Of a stretch of 62,079 nucleotides of DNA, positions 8,545 to 17,543 are shown in pieces (position 1 is the first letter of the stretch; each line of letters begins with the position of its first letter). The notes beneath the pieces are model-generated. The model did not search any database, was not told the DNA's origin, and saw only the letters and a list, made by a program, of their open reading frames with translations. Made by a program: the position numbers and the translations under genes. Origin of the DNA: an uncultured Dorea sp. (GTDB taxonomy: Bacteria; Bacillota; Clostridia; Lachnospirales; Lachnospiraceae). The stretch spans positions 1-62,079 of the forward strand of contig CAJTRE010000014.1 in NCBI GenBank assembly GCA_910578495.1. The letters are read 5' to 3'.

Positions 8545-9162
8545 TTAAACTCTCCGCTTTCCTTCCATTAATTTACAATAAATAACCGCCATGACTGTGC
8601 TTACTGCTGTTGCCAATATCCCGGCGCCCACAATTCCGGCAGGATTTACACTTCCATATTGGCTCCTATAGGCAATGACATTGACCGGAATCAGCTGCAG
8701 TGAGGAAATGTTGAGAATAAGAAAGGTACACATTTCATTACTTGCTATTCCTTTTTTGCGTACCGGTCCGGGAAGTCGTCCGCGCCGTCTGTCGTCTTCT
8801 AATTTTGAAAGTTCTTCCATGGCTTTTAGTCCGGCCGGGGTCGCCGCCCAGCCGAGTCCCAGCACATTGGCGATAATATTCGTGGTAATATGCTCCTGTG
8901 CCGGATGATTCTTAGGAAGCATAGGAAAGAGAAAATGAATGAGAGGTTGAATTTTTCGTGACACGCTGCCAATGATTCCCGCTTTGGCGGCAATCTCCAT
9001 CAAGCCCACCCAAAAGGACATTACCCCCATCATGGTGATGCATAAAGTAATGGCTTCTTTAGAGGAATTTAACGCGGCATCTGTGATGTCCGGCATCCGT
9101 CCGGTGAATGAGGCGTAAATGATACCGATAACGATCATGCCTGCCCAGAGATAATTGAGCAT
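8545..9162 (-). CDS. spmA: Spore maturation protein A
   Basis: The 205-residue membrane protein belongs to the nucleoside-recognition (Gate) family, with the SpmA landmarks GMIVIGIIYA, ITLCITMMGVMSFWVGLMEIA and GLGWAATPAGLKAMEEL. In Bacillus subtilis SpmA and SpmB act together in spore core dehydration. Here its partner spmB lies 18 kb away on the other strand, although the two are normally adjacent. Its ribosome binding site AAGGAG is buried in the right arm of a hairpin at 9167-9214 that also looks like the terminator of the upstream lacI-type gene. Confidence 0.92.
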   Translation of the reverse strand: MLNYLWAGMIVIGIIYASFTGRMPDITDAALNSSKEAITLCITMMGVMSFWVGLMEIAAKAGIIGSVSRKIQPLIHFLFPMLPKNHPAQEHITTNIIANVLGLGWAATPAGLKAMEELSKLEDDRRRGRLPGPVRKKGIASNEMCTFLILNISSLQLIPVNVIAYRSQYGSVNPAGIVGAGILATAVSTVMAVIYCKLMEGKRRV

Positions 9163-9166
9163 AAAA

Positions 9167-9214
9167 ATCTCCTTATGACTGCATTTATACTATACTATGC
9201 GGTCATAAGGAGAT
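9167..9214 (-). promoter_or_regulatory. Hairpin masking the spmA ribosome binding site / terminator of the LacI-type gene
   Basis: On the minus strand ATCTCCTTATGAC pairs exactly with GTCATAAGGAGAT (13 bases) and the pairing extends by a G-T pair and GC. The right arm contains the spmA ribosome binding site and is followed directly by TTTTT and the start codon. Transcripts reading through from the LacI-type gene would therefore terminate here or have spmA translation blocked. Confidence 0.7.
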
Positions 9215-9218
9215 GTAT
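9192..9218 (-). promoter_or_regulatory. Candidate sigma-E-like promoter of spmA
   Basis: On the minus strand ATA (9218-9216) is followed after 16 bases by CATAGTAT (9199-9192), close to the sigma-E pattern ATA-N16-CATACANT. A transcript from here would start inside the hairpin loop and so free the ribosome binding site. This is a pattern match, not evidence of activity. Confidence 0.4.
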
Positions 9219-10240
9219 TACGGTGTTAATGGTTTCGCTAGTTTTCCTTTTCTTGCAGGTCCGGCAGAACCGCGTACTATCAGTTCCGCCCGGAGAAGCA
9301 GCGTACTGATTGGTGTGTTGTTTAATAAGCTGGTTAGTGCATAGAAACCGCAGTTTCCAAGTGCTGAACGGTCTTGCCGGATGGTTGTCAGCGGCGGCGA
9401 CGTATATGCGCTAAAGGACGCATCGTCAAATCCGATGACGCTGATATCGTTGGGAACATGGTAGCCGAATTCCCGACACTGAGTGACGACTGCCTGAGCC
9501 AGAAGGTCATGGGCACACAGAATGGCAGTGACTTGTTCCTTTAATAGTTGTGGCAGAAACTTCTGCGTACATTCGGATATAAAATAAGAATAGCCAACCA
9601 TCTTATCCTTTAGGGGCAGTTCATATTTTTCCATCGCCTGAAGATAAGCATGATACCTTGCGCGGGTAAAATGAGAACCCAGAGCGCCGCCTAAGTATCC
9701 GATTTTTTGATGTCCAAGTTTTTTTAGATAAGCCACAGACATATTGAAGCCTTCCTCACTGTTGACACCTACATAGGAAACGGTTGGATTTTCCTGAATA
9801 TAGTTGTCGTAAAGTACGGCGGGCGTGTTGGAAGTTTTTAATTCTTCCATCCAAGGATCTTCCAGAGACAGTCCCAGAATAAACGCGCCTTTATATTCAT
9901 GCTGCAGCATAAATACATCATATGAAATGTCCTGCTGCATTTCTACGGAGATTTCCTGTACATCCACTTCCCATCCGGCAGGGATGGCAAGCTTTTTGAA
10001 TCCCATGATAATGTCATAACCAAAGCGGGAAGGATTTTCATATTCCATATTCTCTATAATGACACAAAGCTTTTTGGAGCTTCCCTTTTTGATTCTGTTC
10101 TTCTCATAACCGATTTCTACAGCAGTTTCCAAAACTTTTTTTCGCAATGTTTCGCTAATGTCGTCTCCATTGTTCAAAGCTTTAGAAACTGTGCCCTTTG
10201 AAATCCCCAATATTTCTGCAATATCATTGATAGTTGGCAT
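9218..10240 (-). CDS. LacI-family transcriptional regulator, probable maltodextrin-locus repressor
   Basis: The protein begins with a LacI-type helix-turn-helix (TINDIAEILGISKGTVSKALN) and continues with the periplasmic-binding-protein-like sensor domain, ending in the hallmark segment DISVIGFDDASFSAYTSPPLTT. Length is 340 residues when started at the ATG at 10240, which has AAGGAG at the right distance. It is divergent from the maltodextrin-binding protein gene and shares its promoter region, so control of the maltodextrin operon with a malto-oligosaccharide as effector is the natural reading. That assignment is inference from position. Confidence 0.9.
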   Translation of the reverse strand: MPTINDIAEILGISKGTVSKALNNGDDISETLRKKVLETAVEIGYEKNRIKKGSSKKLCVIIENMEYENPSRFGYDIIMGFKKLAIPAGWEVDVQEISVEMQQDISYDVFMLQHEYKGAFILGLSLEDPWMEELKTSNTPAVLYDNYIQENPTVSYVGVNSEEGFNMSVAYLKKLGHQKIGYLGGALGSHFTRARYHAYLQAMEKYELPLKDKMVGYSYFISECTQKFLPQLLKEQVTAILCAHDLLAQAVVTQCREFGYHVPNDISVIGFDDASFSAYTSPPLTTIRQDRSALGNCGFYALTSLLNNTPISTLLLRAELIVRGSAGPARKGKLAKPLTP

Positions 10241-10426
10241 TTTGAACTCCTTTTTACGAAAATAACCACATTTGCTATATCTTGTATTATACAAATCAAT
10301 GCGAAAAAAAGCAAGAAAGACAGTTTGTTTTGTTTAGTTTCGTAATGGGTGGAAGTAAAAATATACAAAATAGACAATAAATTTTTGTTCATAATGCTTT
10401 TTTGAATTAAATACGTGAAAATCGCA

Positions 10427-10455
10427 TTGACTTTTGTCATAAATGAGTGTAAAAA
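10427..10455 (+). promoter_or_regulatory. Likely promoter of the maltodextrin operon
   Basis: TTGACT (10427-10432) and TAAAAA (10450-10455) are spaced by 17 bases within the 263-base divergent region 10241-10503. Half-sites AGTTTCG (10336-10342) and CGAAACT (10475-10481) are inverted copies flanking the promoter and could be LacI-family operator halves, although they are far apart. An AGGAGG-type ribosome binding site precedes malE. Confidence 0.55.
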
Positions 10456-10503
10456 TTAAATCAAAGAAACTAAGCGAAACTTTTATGAGGAGGAAGAGAG
10501 ACA

Positions 10504-11745
10504 ATGAAGAAATGTTTATCCGTTCTTTTGACAATCTCCATGGCTTCTGCGCTGTTGTTAGGTTGTGCAGATCAGAAACAGACAGTGCCGAAAGAGGGAG
10601 AAGTGCAGAGTATGCGCCTCATGGTGTGGGCACCATCGGAAGATCAGTCAAAAGACAGTGGCGAGTGGCTGCAGAAATCTTGTGAAGCATTTGCAAAACA
10701 ACATCCGGAATATGACATTGATTTTGTATATGGTGTTGCAGATGAGGCTACGGCGGCTACACAGGTTGCACAAGACCCGGAGGCCAGTGCGGATGTATTT
10801 ATGTATGCAAACGATAACCTGACGGTGCTTACAGACGCAAAGGCTGCGGCAAAATTTGGTGGTATTTATGAAGAGGAAATTTTAAATACGAACTCTGAGA
10901 GTGTTACAAATTCTTTGACCAAGGATGATTATTTGTATGGAGTTCCATTTACTACCAATACATGGTTTATGTATTATGACAAGAGTGTTTTTTCTGAGGA
11001 AGATGTGAAAAATATTGATACGATGTTAGAAAAAGGTACGGTGTCGTTCCCATTTACCAACTCGTGGTATCTTCCGGCGTTCTATGTAGGAAATGGCTGT
11101 ACACTTTTTGAAGACGTTACGGTGGAAGAGGCAGGCGTTGATTTTGAAGGGGAGAAGGCAGAAGCGGTAACTGATTATCTCGTTGATCTGCATGAGAATC
11201 CTAACTTCGTAGTAGATGCAGACGGCTCCGGTATCGCAGGTCTTCGTGATGGAAGTATCAATGCAATGTTTACCGGTTCATGGGATGCGGCAAGCATAGA
11301 GGAAATTCTGGGAGATAATATGGGCGTGTGTGCACTTCCGACTTTTACATTGAATGGAGAAGAGAAGCAGATGATGGCATATGCAGGTTCGAAAGCCATC
11401 GGCGTTAATGCCACATCAGACAACATGGTAGCGTCTATTCAGCTTGCGGTTTATCTTGGTTCTGCTGAGGCGCAGAGACTTCATTACGAACTGAGAAATG
11501 TAGTTCCATGTAATACAGAACTTCTTGCGGATAAGGCTGTCGCAGAAGATATGTTAGTAACAGCGCAAAATGATACATTTAACAAGACATCCATTCTTCA
11601 GCCGTTCGTTGCCGCAATGGCAAACTGCTGGGTTCCGGTAGAGAATATGGGTAAGGGTATTCGTAGTAAATCAGTTACCCATGACAATTCTAAGGAACAG
11701 ACACAGGCAATGAACGACGCAATGAATAGTGATGGGTTAAATTAG
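10504..11745 (+). CDS. malE: Maltose/maltodextrin-binding lipoprotein (MalE-like)
   Basis: The 413-residue protein has a lipoprotein signal with lipobox LLGC (cysteine 21) and then a family 1 binding-protein fold, with DVFMYANDNLTVLTDA, YGVPFTTNTWFMYYD and MFTGSWDAASIEE as typical maltose-binding positions. It captures malto-oligosaccharides outside the membrane and hands them to the MalF-MalG channel encoded directly downstream. It is the first gene of an operon that also encodes pullulanase and 4-alpha-glucanotransferase, which supports the substrate assignment. Confidence 0.9.
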   Translation: MKKCLSVLLTISMASALLLGCADQKQTVPKEGEVQSMRLMVWAPSEDQSKDSGEWLQKSCEAFAKQHPEYDIDFVYGVADEATAATQVAQDPEASADVFMYANDNLTVLTDAKAAAKFGGIYEEEILNTNSESVTNSLTKDDYLYGVPFTTNTWFMYYDKSVFSEEDVKNIDTMLEKGTVSFPFTNSWYLPAFYVGNGCTLFEDVTVEEAGVDFEGEKAEAVTDYLVDLHENPNFVVDADGSGIAGLRDGSINAMFTGSWDAASIEEILGDNMGVCALPTFTLNGEEKQMMAYAGSKAIGVNATSDNMVASIQLAVYLGSAEAQRLHYELRNVVPCNTELLADKAVAEDMLVTAQNDTFNKTSILQPFVAAMANCWVPVENMGKGIRSKSVTHDNSKEQTQAMNDAMNSDGLN

Positions 11746-11764
11746 ATAACATGAGGTAAGCATT

Positions 11765-13144
11765 ATGGGAATATTTAAGAAACAAATCAATGATTTTCCA
11801 ACTCCTTATACTGTGAAAGCCGCTGTTACAAAGGGCGGAATTGAGACAAAACTTTCCATGTTAGTTATGGGACTTGGAAATATCGCACATAAACAGTTAT
11901 TGAAAGGAATCCTTTTTCTTACATTACAAATTATATATATTGTATTTATGATTACCAATGGATTTCACTGTCTTGCAATGCTGCCGTCTCTTGGTTCGGT
12001 GGAGCAGAAAGAAGTGTGGAACGAAGCACTGCAAATCTATGAATATACACAGGGAGATAATTCTGTACTGATTCTTCTCTATGGAGTGGCGACTATTCTC
12101 CTGACTGCTTTGATGGTATGGATCTGGTGCGGGACTTTAAGGAGCGCCTACAAAGCAGAGTGTATCCACAAAAGCGGCAAGCATGTCAATACATTTTTGG
12201 ATGATTTAAAATCTTTTGGTCATGAAAATGTACATCGATTATTGATGACGCCTTCTATGGTTTTCATTGTAGGATTTACTATTCTGCCATTAGTATTCAT
12301 GATCTGTATGGCGTTTACGAACTACAGTAAGATTGATAACCACTTGGTGTTATTCGACTGGGTAGGACTTGAGAATTTCAAGGCGCTGTTTGACAGCAGC
12401 AGTATTTTAGGAAGTACGTTTTGGTCAGTTCTTGGATGGACGCTTATATGGGCATTTTTTGCAACATTTACAAACTATATCTTCGGTATGATCCTTTCTA
12501 TGGTTATCAACCGGAAGGGCACAAGAGCAAAAGGGTTCTGGAGATTTTGTTTCGTGTTATCCTGTGCAGTACCATCTTTTGTGTCTCTTCTTATTATGAG
12601 AACGATGTTGCAGCCAAACGGTGCGATCAATGTGCTTTTACAAAACCTTGGATGGCTGGAAGCAGGAACGGCGCTTCCGTTCTTAACCGATCCGACATGG
12701 GCGAGAGTAACGGTTATTGTCATCAACATCTGGGTTGGCGTGCCTTATACATTGCTGCAGCTTACGGGAGTGTTACAGAATACTCCGGGCGAGCTTTATG
12801 AGGCGGCAAGAGTGGACGGAGCAAATACATTCCAGATTTTCTTTAAGATTACGCTGCCATATATGTTATTTATTACAACTCCGTATTTGATTGCAACATT
12901 TGCGGGAAATGTGAATAACTTTAATATCATTTACCTGCTGTCGGGTGGTGATCCGGTGGTGGACCTGGCGTCTACGGCAGGAAAGACAGATCTTTTGGTT
13001 ACATGGCTGTATAAACTGACTATCGATAAACAGTATTACAATATCGGTGCGGTTATTGGTATTTTGACGTTTATTATCCTGGCAGTCGGCGCACTGCTTA
13101 CATATCGAAACAGTAAATCATATAAAGACGAGGAGGGATTCTAA
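11765..13144 (+). CDS. malF: Maltodextrin ABC transporter permease (MalF-like)
   Basis: The 459-residue membrane protein has an N-terminal extension with two to three helices and a core permease domain. The cytoplasmic coupling loop is intact (ELYEAARVDGANTFQIFFKITLP, the EAA motif that docks onto the ATPase). It begins 20 bases after malE and is followed two bases later by malG. Because the partner malG is interrupted, the transporter may not assemble unless the stop codon is read through or another MalG exists. Confidence 0.93.
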   Translation: MGIFKKQINDFPTPYTVKAAVTKGGIETKLSMLVMGLGNIAHKQLLKGILFLTLQIIYIVFMITNGFHCLAMLPSLGSVEQKEVWNEALQIYEYTQGDNSVLILLYGVATILLTALMVWIWCGTLRSAYKAECIHKSGKHVNTFLDDLKSFGHENVHRLLMTPSMVFIVGFTILPLVFMICMAFTNYSKIDNHLVLFDWVGLENFKALFDSSSILGSTFWSVLGWTLIWAFFATFTNYIFGMILSMVINRKGTRAKGFWRFCFVLSCAVPSFVSLLIMRTMLQPNGAINVLLQNLGWLEAGTALPFLTDPTWARVTVIVINIWVGVPYTLLQLTGVLQNTPGELYEAARVDGANTFQIFFKITLPYMLFITTPYLIATFAGNVNNFNIIYLLSGGDPVVDLASTAGKTDLLVTWLYKLTIDKQYYNIGAVIGILTFIILAVGALLTYRNSKSYKDEEGF

Positions 13145-13145
13145 G

Positions 13146-14012
13146 ATGGCAAGAATGAGATCTGCAAAGCGCACACGTTTTGTAAATAATACAATTGTAC
13201 ATATTGCTCTTGCAATACTTGCAATTATCTGGGTATTCCCGATCATCTGGGTTGTTCTCACAAGTTTCAGAGCAGAGAAGGGTTCTTATGTGTCAACGTT
13301 TCTGCCACAGGGATACACATTGGATAACTATGTGAGGTTATTTACGGATACAACGATTTTGAATTTTCCGAAAATGTTTGTCAATACGTTAATCATTGCA
13401 ATATGTTCTTGTCTGTTGTCAACATTTTATGTACTGGCAGTTTCCTACTGTCTGTCCAGACTCCGCTTTAAGCTGAGAAAACCGTATATGAATATGGCGA
13501 TGATTCTTGGGTTATTTCCGGGCTTCATGTCTATGGTAGCAGTGTACTTTATTTTGAAAGCATTAGGTCTTTCTGAGGGAGGACTGATTCGTCTGGCGTT
13601 AATCTTGTGTTATTCGGGAGGCGCAGGGCTTGGATTTCAGATTGCCAAGGGCTTCTTCGATACGATTCCGAGGGCGATTGACGAGGCGGCAATCATTGAT
13701 GGATGTACGAGATGACAGATTTTCTACAAGATTACACTGCCCCTTAGTAAACCGATTATTGTATATACGGTATTGACTGCATTTATTGGACCTTGGGTAG
13801 ATTTTATATTTGCGAAAGTTATCTGCCGCGCGAATTCTGATTATTATACGGTGGCAATCGGACTTTGGAGAATGCTTGAGAAAGAATATATAGACAGTTG
13901 GTATACCTGCTTTGCAGCGGGAGCTGTGTTAATATCCATTCCAATCGCAATTTTGTTCATGCTCCTTCAGAGATATTATGTAGACGGAATGTCAGGAGCG
14001 GTAAAAGGATAG
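13146..14012 (+). pseudogene. malG: Maltodextrin ABC permease MalG interrupted by in-frame TGA
   Basis: The frame from 13146 to 14012 encodes 288 residues of a MalG-type permease, broken only by TGA at 13713-13715 (codon 190). The stop lies inside the EAA coupling loop: the upstream part ends EAAIIDGCTR and the downstream part continues QIFYKITLPL in the same frame. In homologues this position is tryptophan (RWQIF), so TGG to TGA is the simplest explanation. The rest, including the C-terminal helix and DGMSGAVKG tail, is well conserved, so the lesion is recent or is a sequencing error. TGA is a normal stop elsewhere here (for example malQ and tatD upstream ddh), so recoding of all TGA is excluded. 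Confidence 0.88.
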
Positions 14013-14015
14013 TAT

Positions 14016-16037
14016 ATGACAACGAAAGAGTATAAGGAATATTACGAGAGCAAGACATTTAAAGAAAAATATGTGTATGAAGGAAATGATCTGGGTGCAG
14101 CCTGCACGAAGCAGGGAATCTGTTTTAAGCTGTGGAGTCCGTTTGCAGAGGACGTGGCGGTAAATCTATATAAAGATGGAGAAAGCCGTAAGTTTACGTC
14201 ATACCCGATGGTCAGGGAGGAAAAGGGCGTATGGTCCTGCATGGCGGCAGGCGTTGGGCATGGAACGTATTATGATTTTACGTTGGAAATGAATGGAGAG
14301 ACGGTGAAGTCTTACGATCCATGGGCGAGGGCCTGTAATTGTAATGGCGGTCGAAGTATGGCTGTAGATCTGTCAAAGACCAATCCGGAAGGGTGGGAGA
14401 CAGACCGAAACTGGTTCGAAGTGAAAAACAGGAAAGAGACGAATAATACTGCATATGGTGTGTCCGGCGAGCAGATTATCTATGAGATACATGTGAAAGA
14501 TTTTTCTTATGATAAAGCGAGCGGAGTTCCGGAAGCGTATCGTGGTAAATACAAAGCATTTACTTTGGAGGGGATGTCTCTTCGCGGAGAAGGCAGACTG
14601 CCAACCTGTTTGGATTATCTGAAAGAGCTTGGAATTACCCATGTGCAGCTTCTGCCTGTTTATGACTATGGCTCAGTGGACGAGTCGGGAGCTTCTTCGC
14701 AGTTTAACTGGGGATATGATCCGAAGAACTACAATGTGCCGGAGGGTTCTTACTCGACAGATCCATATAACGGTGAGGTGCGTATCCGGGAATTAAAAGA
14801 ATTAATCCAGTCCCTTCACAAGCATGGAATAGGCGTTATTATGGACGTGGTTTATAATCATACGTATTCTCTGGATTCTTGTTTTACGAGGACAGCGCCT
14901 TACTATTACTATCGGCAGAATGAAGATGGGAGCTATTCTAATGGTTCGGACTGTGGAAATGATGTGGCATGTGAGCGGGAAATGTGTCGGAAATATATTC
15001 TGGATTCTGTTCTTTATTGGGCCGAGGAGTATCATATGGATGGATTCCGGTTTGATTTAATGGGGCTTCTGGATGTGGGACTTCTGAATGACATCCGGAA
15101 AGCCCTGGATGAAATATATGGAAAAGGCAGAATATTAGTTTATGGAGAACCATGGAGTGCAGCGGATTCACCGATGGCAGCAGGATATGTTCCTTGTAAA
15201 AAAGATGCCATAAATCTTCTGGATGAGAACGTGGGAGTATTCTGCGATAACACCAGAGACGCTGTTAAGGGGCATGTATTTTATGAGGAAGTTCCGGGGT
15301 TCGTAAATGGCGGGACGGGTTTGGAAACAGATATTTTGCGGTCTGTTACAGGATGTGTTTCTGGAACTATTGATAAAGAGCAGGACTTAAATAGTGCAAT
15401 ATCAAGTGAGTTTCCGGTAAAAGCGCCGTCTCAGATTATAAATTACATATCTGCTCATGATAATATGACGCTGTGGGATAAGTTGATGGTGACGATGAAA
15501 CCGGGACAGTCTTTTGACACGAAAGATGAAGAGGTTATTCGTGCATATAAGATGGCGGCGGCAGTTTATTTCACTTGTCAGGGAAGGCTTTTTTTCCTTG
15601 GAGGAGAGGAATCGGCGCGGACCAAGTACGGAGATGCGAATAGTTACAAATCGCCGCCCGAAGTGAATCAGATAGACTGGCGGCGAGCCTATGAATATGA
15701 AGAAATCTTAGAGTATTACAAAGGGCTGATTGCTTTTAGAAAGCAGATGAGCGGGCTTACCGATAAGTCGGCCGCAGCATATCAGAGAGTTTATGATCAG
15801 GCAATTCCTGCGCCGGGAGTAGTGACGTTCTGTGTGCGCAATAATGACACTGATAAGTGGAAGGAGCTTTTTATCTGTTATAACAGTACAGAAGAGGGAA
15901 TAGAGATTTGGCTGCCGAAAGGGGGCTGGGAACTTCTTCTGGATGAGACGAGCAGCGTCCTGTGGAAGCAGGGGGAAACTGTGGAGGGCAGTCAGGTTAT
16001 TGCCCCGATTTCTGTGAAAATATTTGGAAAGAGGTAG
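14016..16037 (+). CDS. pulA: Type I pullulanase (GH13)
   Basis: The 673-residue enzyme has an N-terminal carbohydrate-binding beta domain (CBM48, around residues 20-110) and a GH13 barrel. The pullulanase motif reads FNWGYDP, and the conserved regions are visible: MDVVYNH, the nucleophile D347 in GFRFDLMG, the acid E378 in YGEPW and the histidine-aspartate pair in ISAHDN. It hydrolyses alpha-1,6 branches in pullulan, starch or glycogen fragments. No signal peptide is seen, so it works inside the cell on imported branched dextrins or stored glycogen. It starts 4 bases after malG. Confidence 0.93.
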   Translation: MTTKEYKEYYESKTFKEKYVYEGNDLGAACTKQGICFKLWSPFAEDVAVNLYKDGESRKFTSYPMVREEKGVWSCMAAGVGHGTYYDFTLEMNGETVKSYDPWARACNCNGGRSMAVDLSKTNPEGWETDRNWFEVKNRKETNNTAYGVSGEQIIYEIHVKDFSYDKASGVPEAYRGKYKAFTLEGMSLRGEGRLPTCLDYLKELGITHVQLLPVYDYGSVDESGASSQFNWGYDPKNYNVPEGSYSTDPYNGEVRIRELKELIQSLHKHGIGVIMDVVYNHTYSLDSCFTRTAPYYYYRQNEDGSYSNGSDCGNDVACEREMCRKYILDSVLYWAEEYHMDGFRFDLMGLLDVGLLNDIRKALDEIYGKGRILVYGEPWSAADSPMAAGYVPCKKDAINLLDENVGVFCDNTRDAVKGHVFYEEVPGFVNGGTGLETDILRSVTGCVSGTIDKEQDLNSAISSEFPVKAPSQIINYISAHDNMTLWDKLMVTMKPGQSFDTKDEEVIRAYKMAAAVYFTCQGRLFFLGGEESARTKYGDANSYKSPPEVNQIDWRRAYEYEEILEYYKGLIAFRKQMSGLTDKSAAAYQRVYDQAIPAPGVVTFCVRNNDTDKWKELFICYNSTEEGIEIWLPKGGWELLLDETSSVLWKQGETVEGSQVIAPISVKIFGKR

Positions 16038-16046
16038 AGAGTGGTG

Positions 16047-17543
16047 ATGAAAAGAGCGAGTGGAGTATTGCTCCCGATTTCAAGTCTTCCGTCTCCGTAC
16101 GGAATCGGTTCATTTTCAAAAAGTGCATATGATTTTGTGGATCAATTAGTTGAGGCAGGACAGTCTTACTGGCAGATTCTTCCTCTTGGCCCTACCAGTT
16201 ATGGTGATTCGCCTTATCAGTCATTTTCTACCTTTGCAGGGAATCCATACTTCATTGATCTGGATGAATTGGTGAAAGAGGGTGTTCTTACAAAGAATGA
16301 ATGTCTCGCCTGTGATTTTGGAAATAAGATGGATGATGTGGATTACGGAAAACTCTATCAGGAGCGTTTCACGCTTCTTCGTAAGGCATATGAAAGAAGC
16401 AGAATTTATGAGAATCCTCGGTATTTGGCATTTGCAGAGGAGAATGCGTTCTGGCTTGAGGATTATGCTTTGTTTATGGCGGTGAAGAATTGTTTTGGCG
16501 GAAAGGCGTGGAGCGAGTGGGCTGAAGATATTCGACTGCGCTGGGAATTTGCGCTGGATTATTACAGAGAAAAATATTATTATGAAATAGAGTTTTATAA
16601 GTATCTACAGTTTCAGTTTATGGAACAGTGGACGAAATTAAAAGCTTATGCAAATAAACAGGGAGTCCAGATTATCGGAGATATTCCTATCTATGTGGCA
16701 TTTGACAGTTCAGACGCATGGGCGAATCCACAGTTGTTCCAGTTTGACGAAACCAATATGCCTTCAGCAGTGGCGGGATGTCCACCGGACGCATTTTCAG
16801 AGACGGGACAGCTCTGGGGCAATCCGCTGTATTGCTGGGAGTATCACAGACAGACGGATTTTGACTGGTGGGCAAAACGGATGGAGCAGTGCTATAAGCT
16901 CTATGATGTAGTGCGGATTGACCATTTCCGCGGATTTGATGAGTATTATTCGATTCCGTTTGGCGATGAGACGGCGATGAACGGCTCGTGGGAGAAAGGG
17001 CCGGGCATGGAGTTGTTTCACGCACTGGAGCGAAAACTTGGAAGACGGGAAGTGATTGCGGAAGATTTAGGATTTATGACGGATACAGTACGACAATTAG
17101 TGACAGATAGCGGGTATCCGAATATGAAGGTGATGGAGTTTGCCTTCGAACCGGACGAAGATGTAAGTCATCTGCCTCATACTTACAGTCAAAATTGTGT
17201 GGTGTATACGGGAACACATGATAATGATACGGTAGTATCCTGGTATAAGACGCTGCCTAAAGAACCAAAAGCATTCCTGCATGAGTATATGAATCTTACA
17301 GAGAATCCTGTAAAGGATATTCACTGGAAGTTAATCCGTCTGGCAATGATGAGTACGGCGAATCTGTGTATGGTCCCTATGCAGGATTATCTGGGGCTCG
17401 ACGGGGAGGCAAGAATGAATTTCCCGTCCACCCTTGGCTGCAATTGGAGGTGGCGTCTGAAAGAAGGACAGGTGACAAAAAAACTTCTGAGGCAAATTCG
17501 GGAGATGACAAGAATTAGTTTCCGGATGGAGGACCAGGGATGA
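16047..17543 (+). CDS. malQ: 4-alpha-glucanotransferase (amylomaltase, GH77)
   Basis: The protein of about 498 residues begins with the family segment RASGVLLPISSLPSPYGIGSF and has the GH77 catalytic residues: nucleophile D292 in RIDHFRG and acid E339 in AEDLG, with GTHDNDT near the C-terminal side. It transfers glucan chains between malto-oligosaccharides, releasing glucose and longer dextrins for phosphorylase. I used the ATG at 16047; in-frame GTG codons at 16041 and 16044 are also possible. Its stop overlaps the start of the debranching-enzyme gene by ATGA, indicating translational coupling. Confidence 0.93.
   Translation: MKRASGVLLPISSLPSPYGIGSFSKSAYDFVDQLVEAGQSYWQILPLGPTSYGDSPYQSFSTFAGNPYFIDLDELVKEGVLTKNECLACDFGNKMDDVDYGKLYQERFTLLRKAYERSRIYENPRYLAFAEENAFWLEDYALFMAVKNCFGGKAWSEWAEDIRLRWEFALDYYREKYYYEIEFYKYLQFQFMEQWTKLKAYANKQGVQIIGDIPIYVAFDSSDAWANPQLFQFDETNMPSAVAGCPPDAFSETGQLWGNPLYCWEYHRQTDFDWWAKRMEQCYKLYDVVRIDHFRGFDEYYSIPFGDETAMNGSWEKGPGMELFHALERKLGRREVIAEDLGFMTDTVRQLVTDSGYPNMKVMEFAFEPDEDVSHLPHTYSQNCVVYTGTHDNDTVVSWYKTLPKEPKAFLHEYMNLTENPVKDIHWKLIRLAMMSTANLCMVPMQDYLGLDGEARMNFPSTLGCNWRWRLKEGQVTKKLLRQIREMTRISFRMEDQG

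Noticed and set aside
13713..13715. Genetic-code change or selenocysteine at TGA in malG
   Set aside because: TGA ends other genes in this window (for example malQ and ddh), tryptophan is encoded by TGG elsewhere, and no selenocysteine-type hairpin follows the codon.
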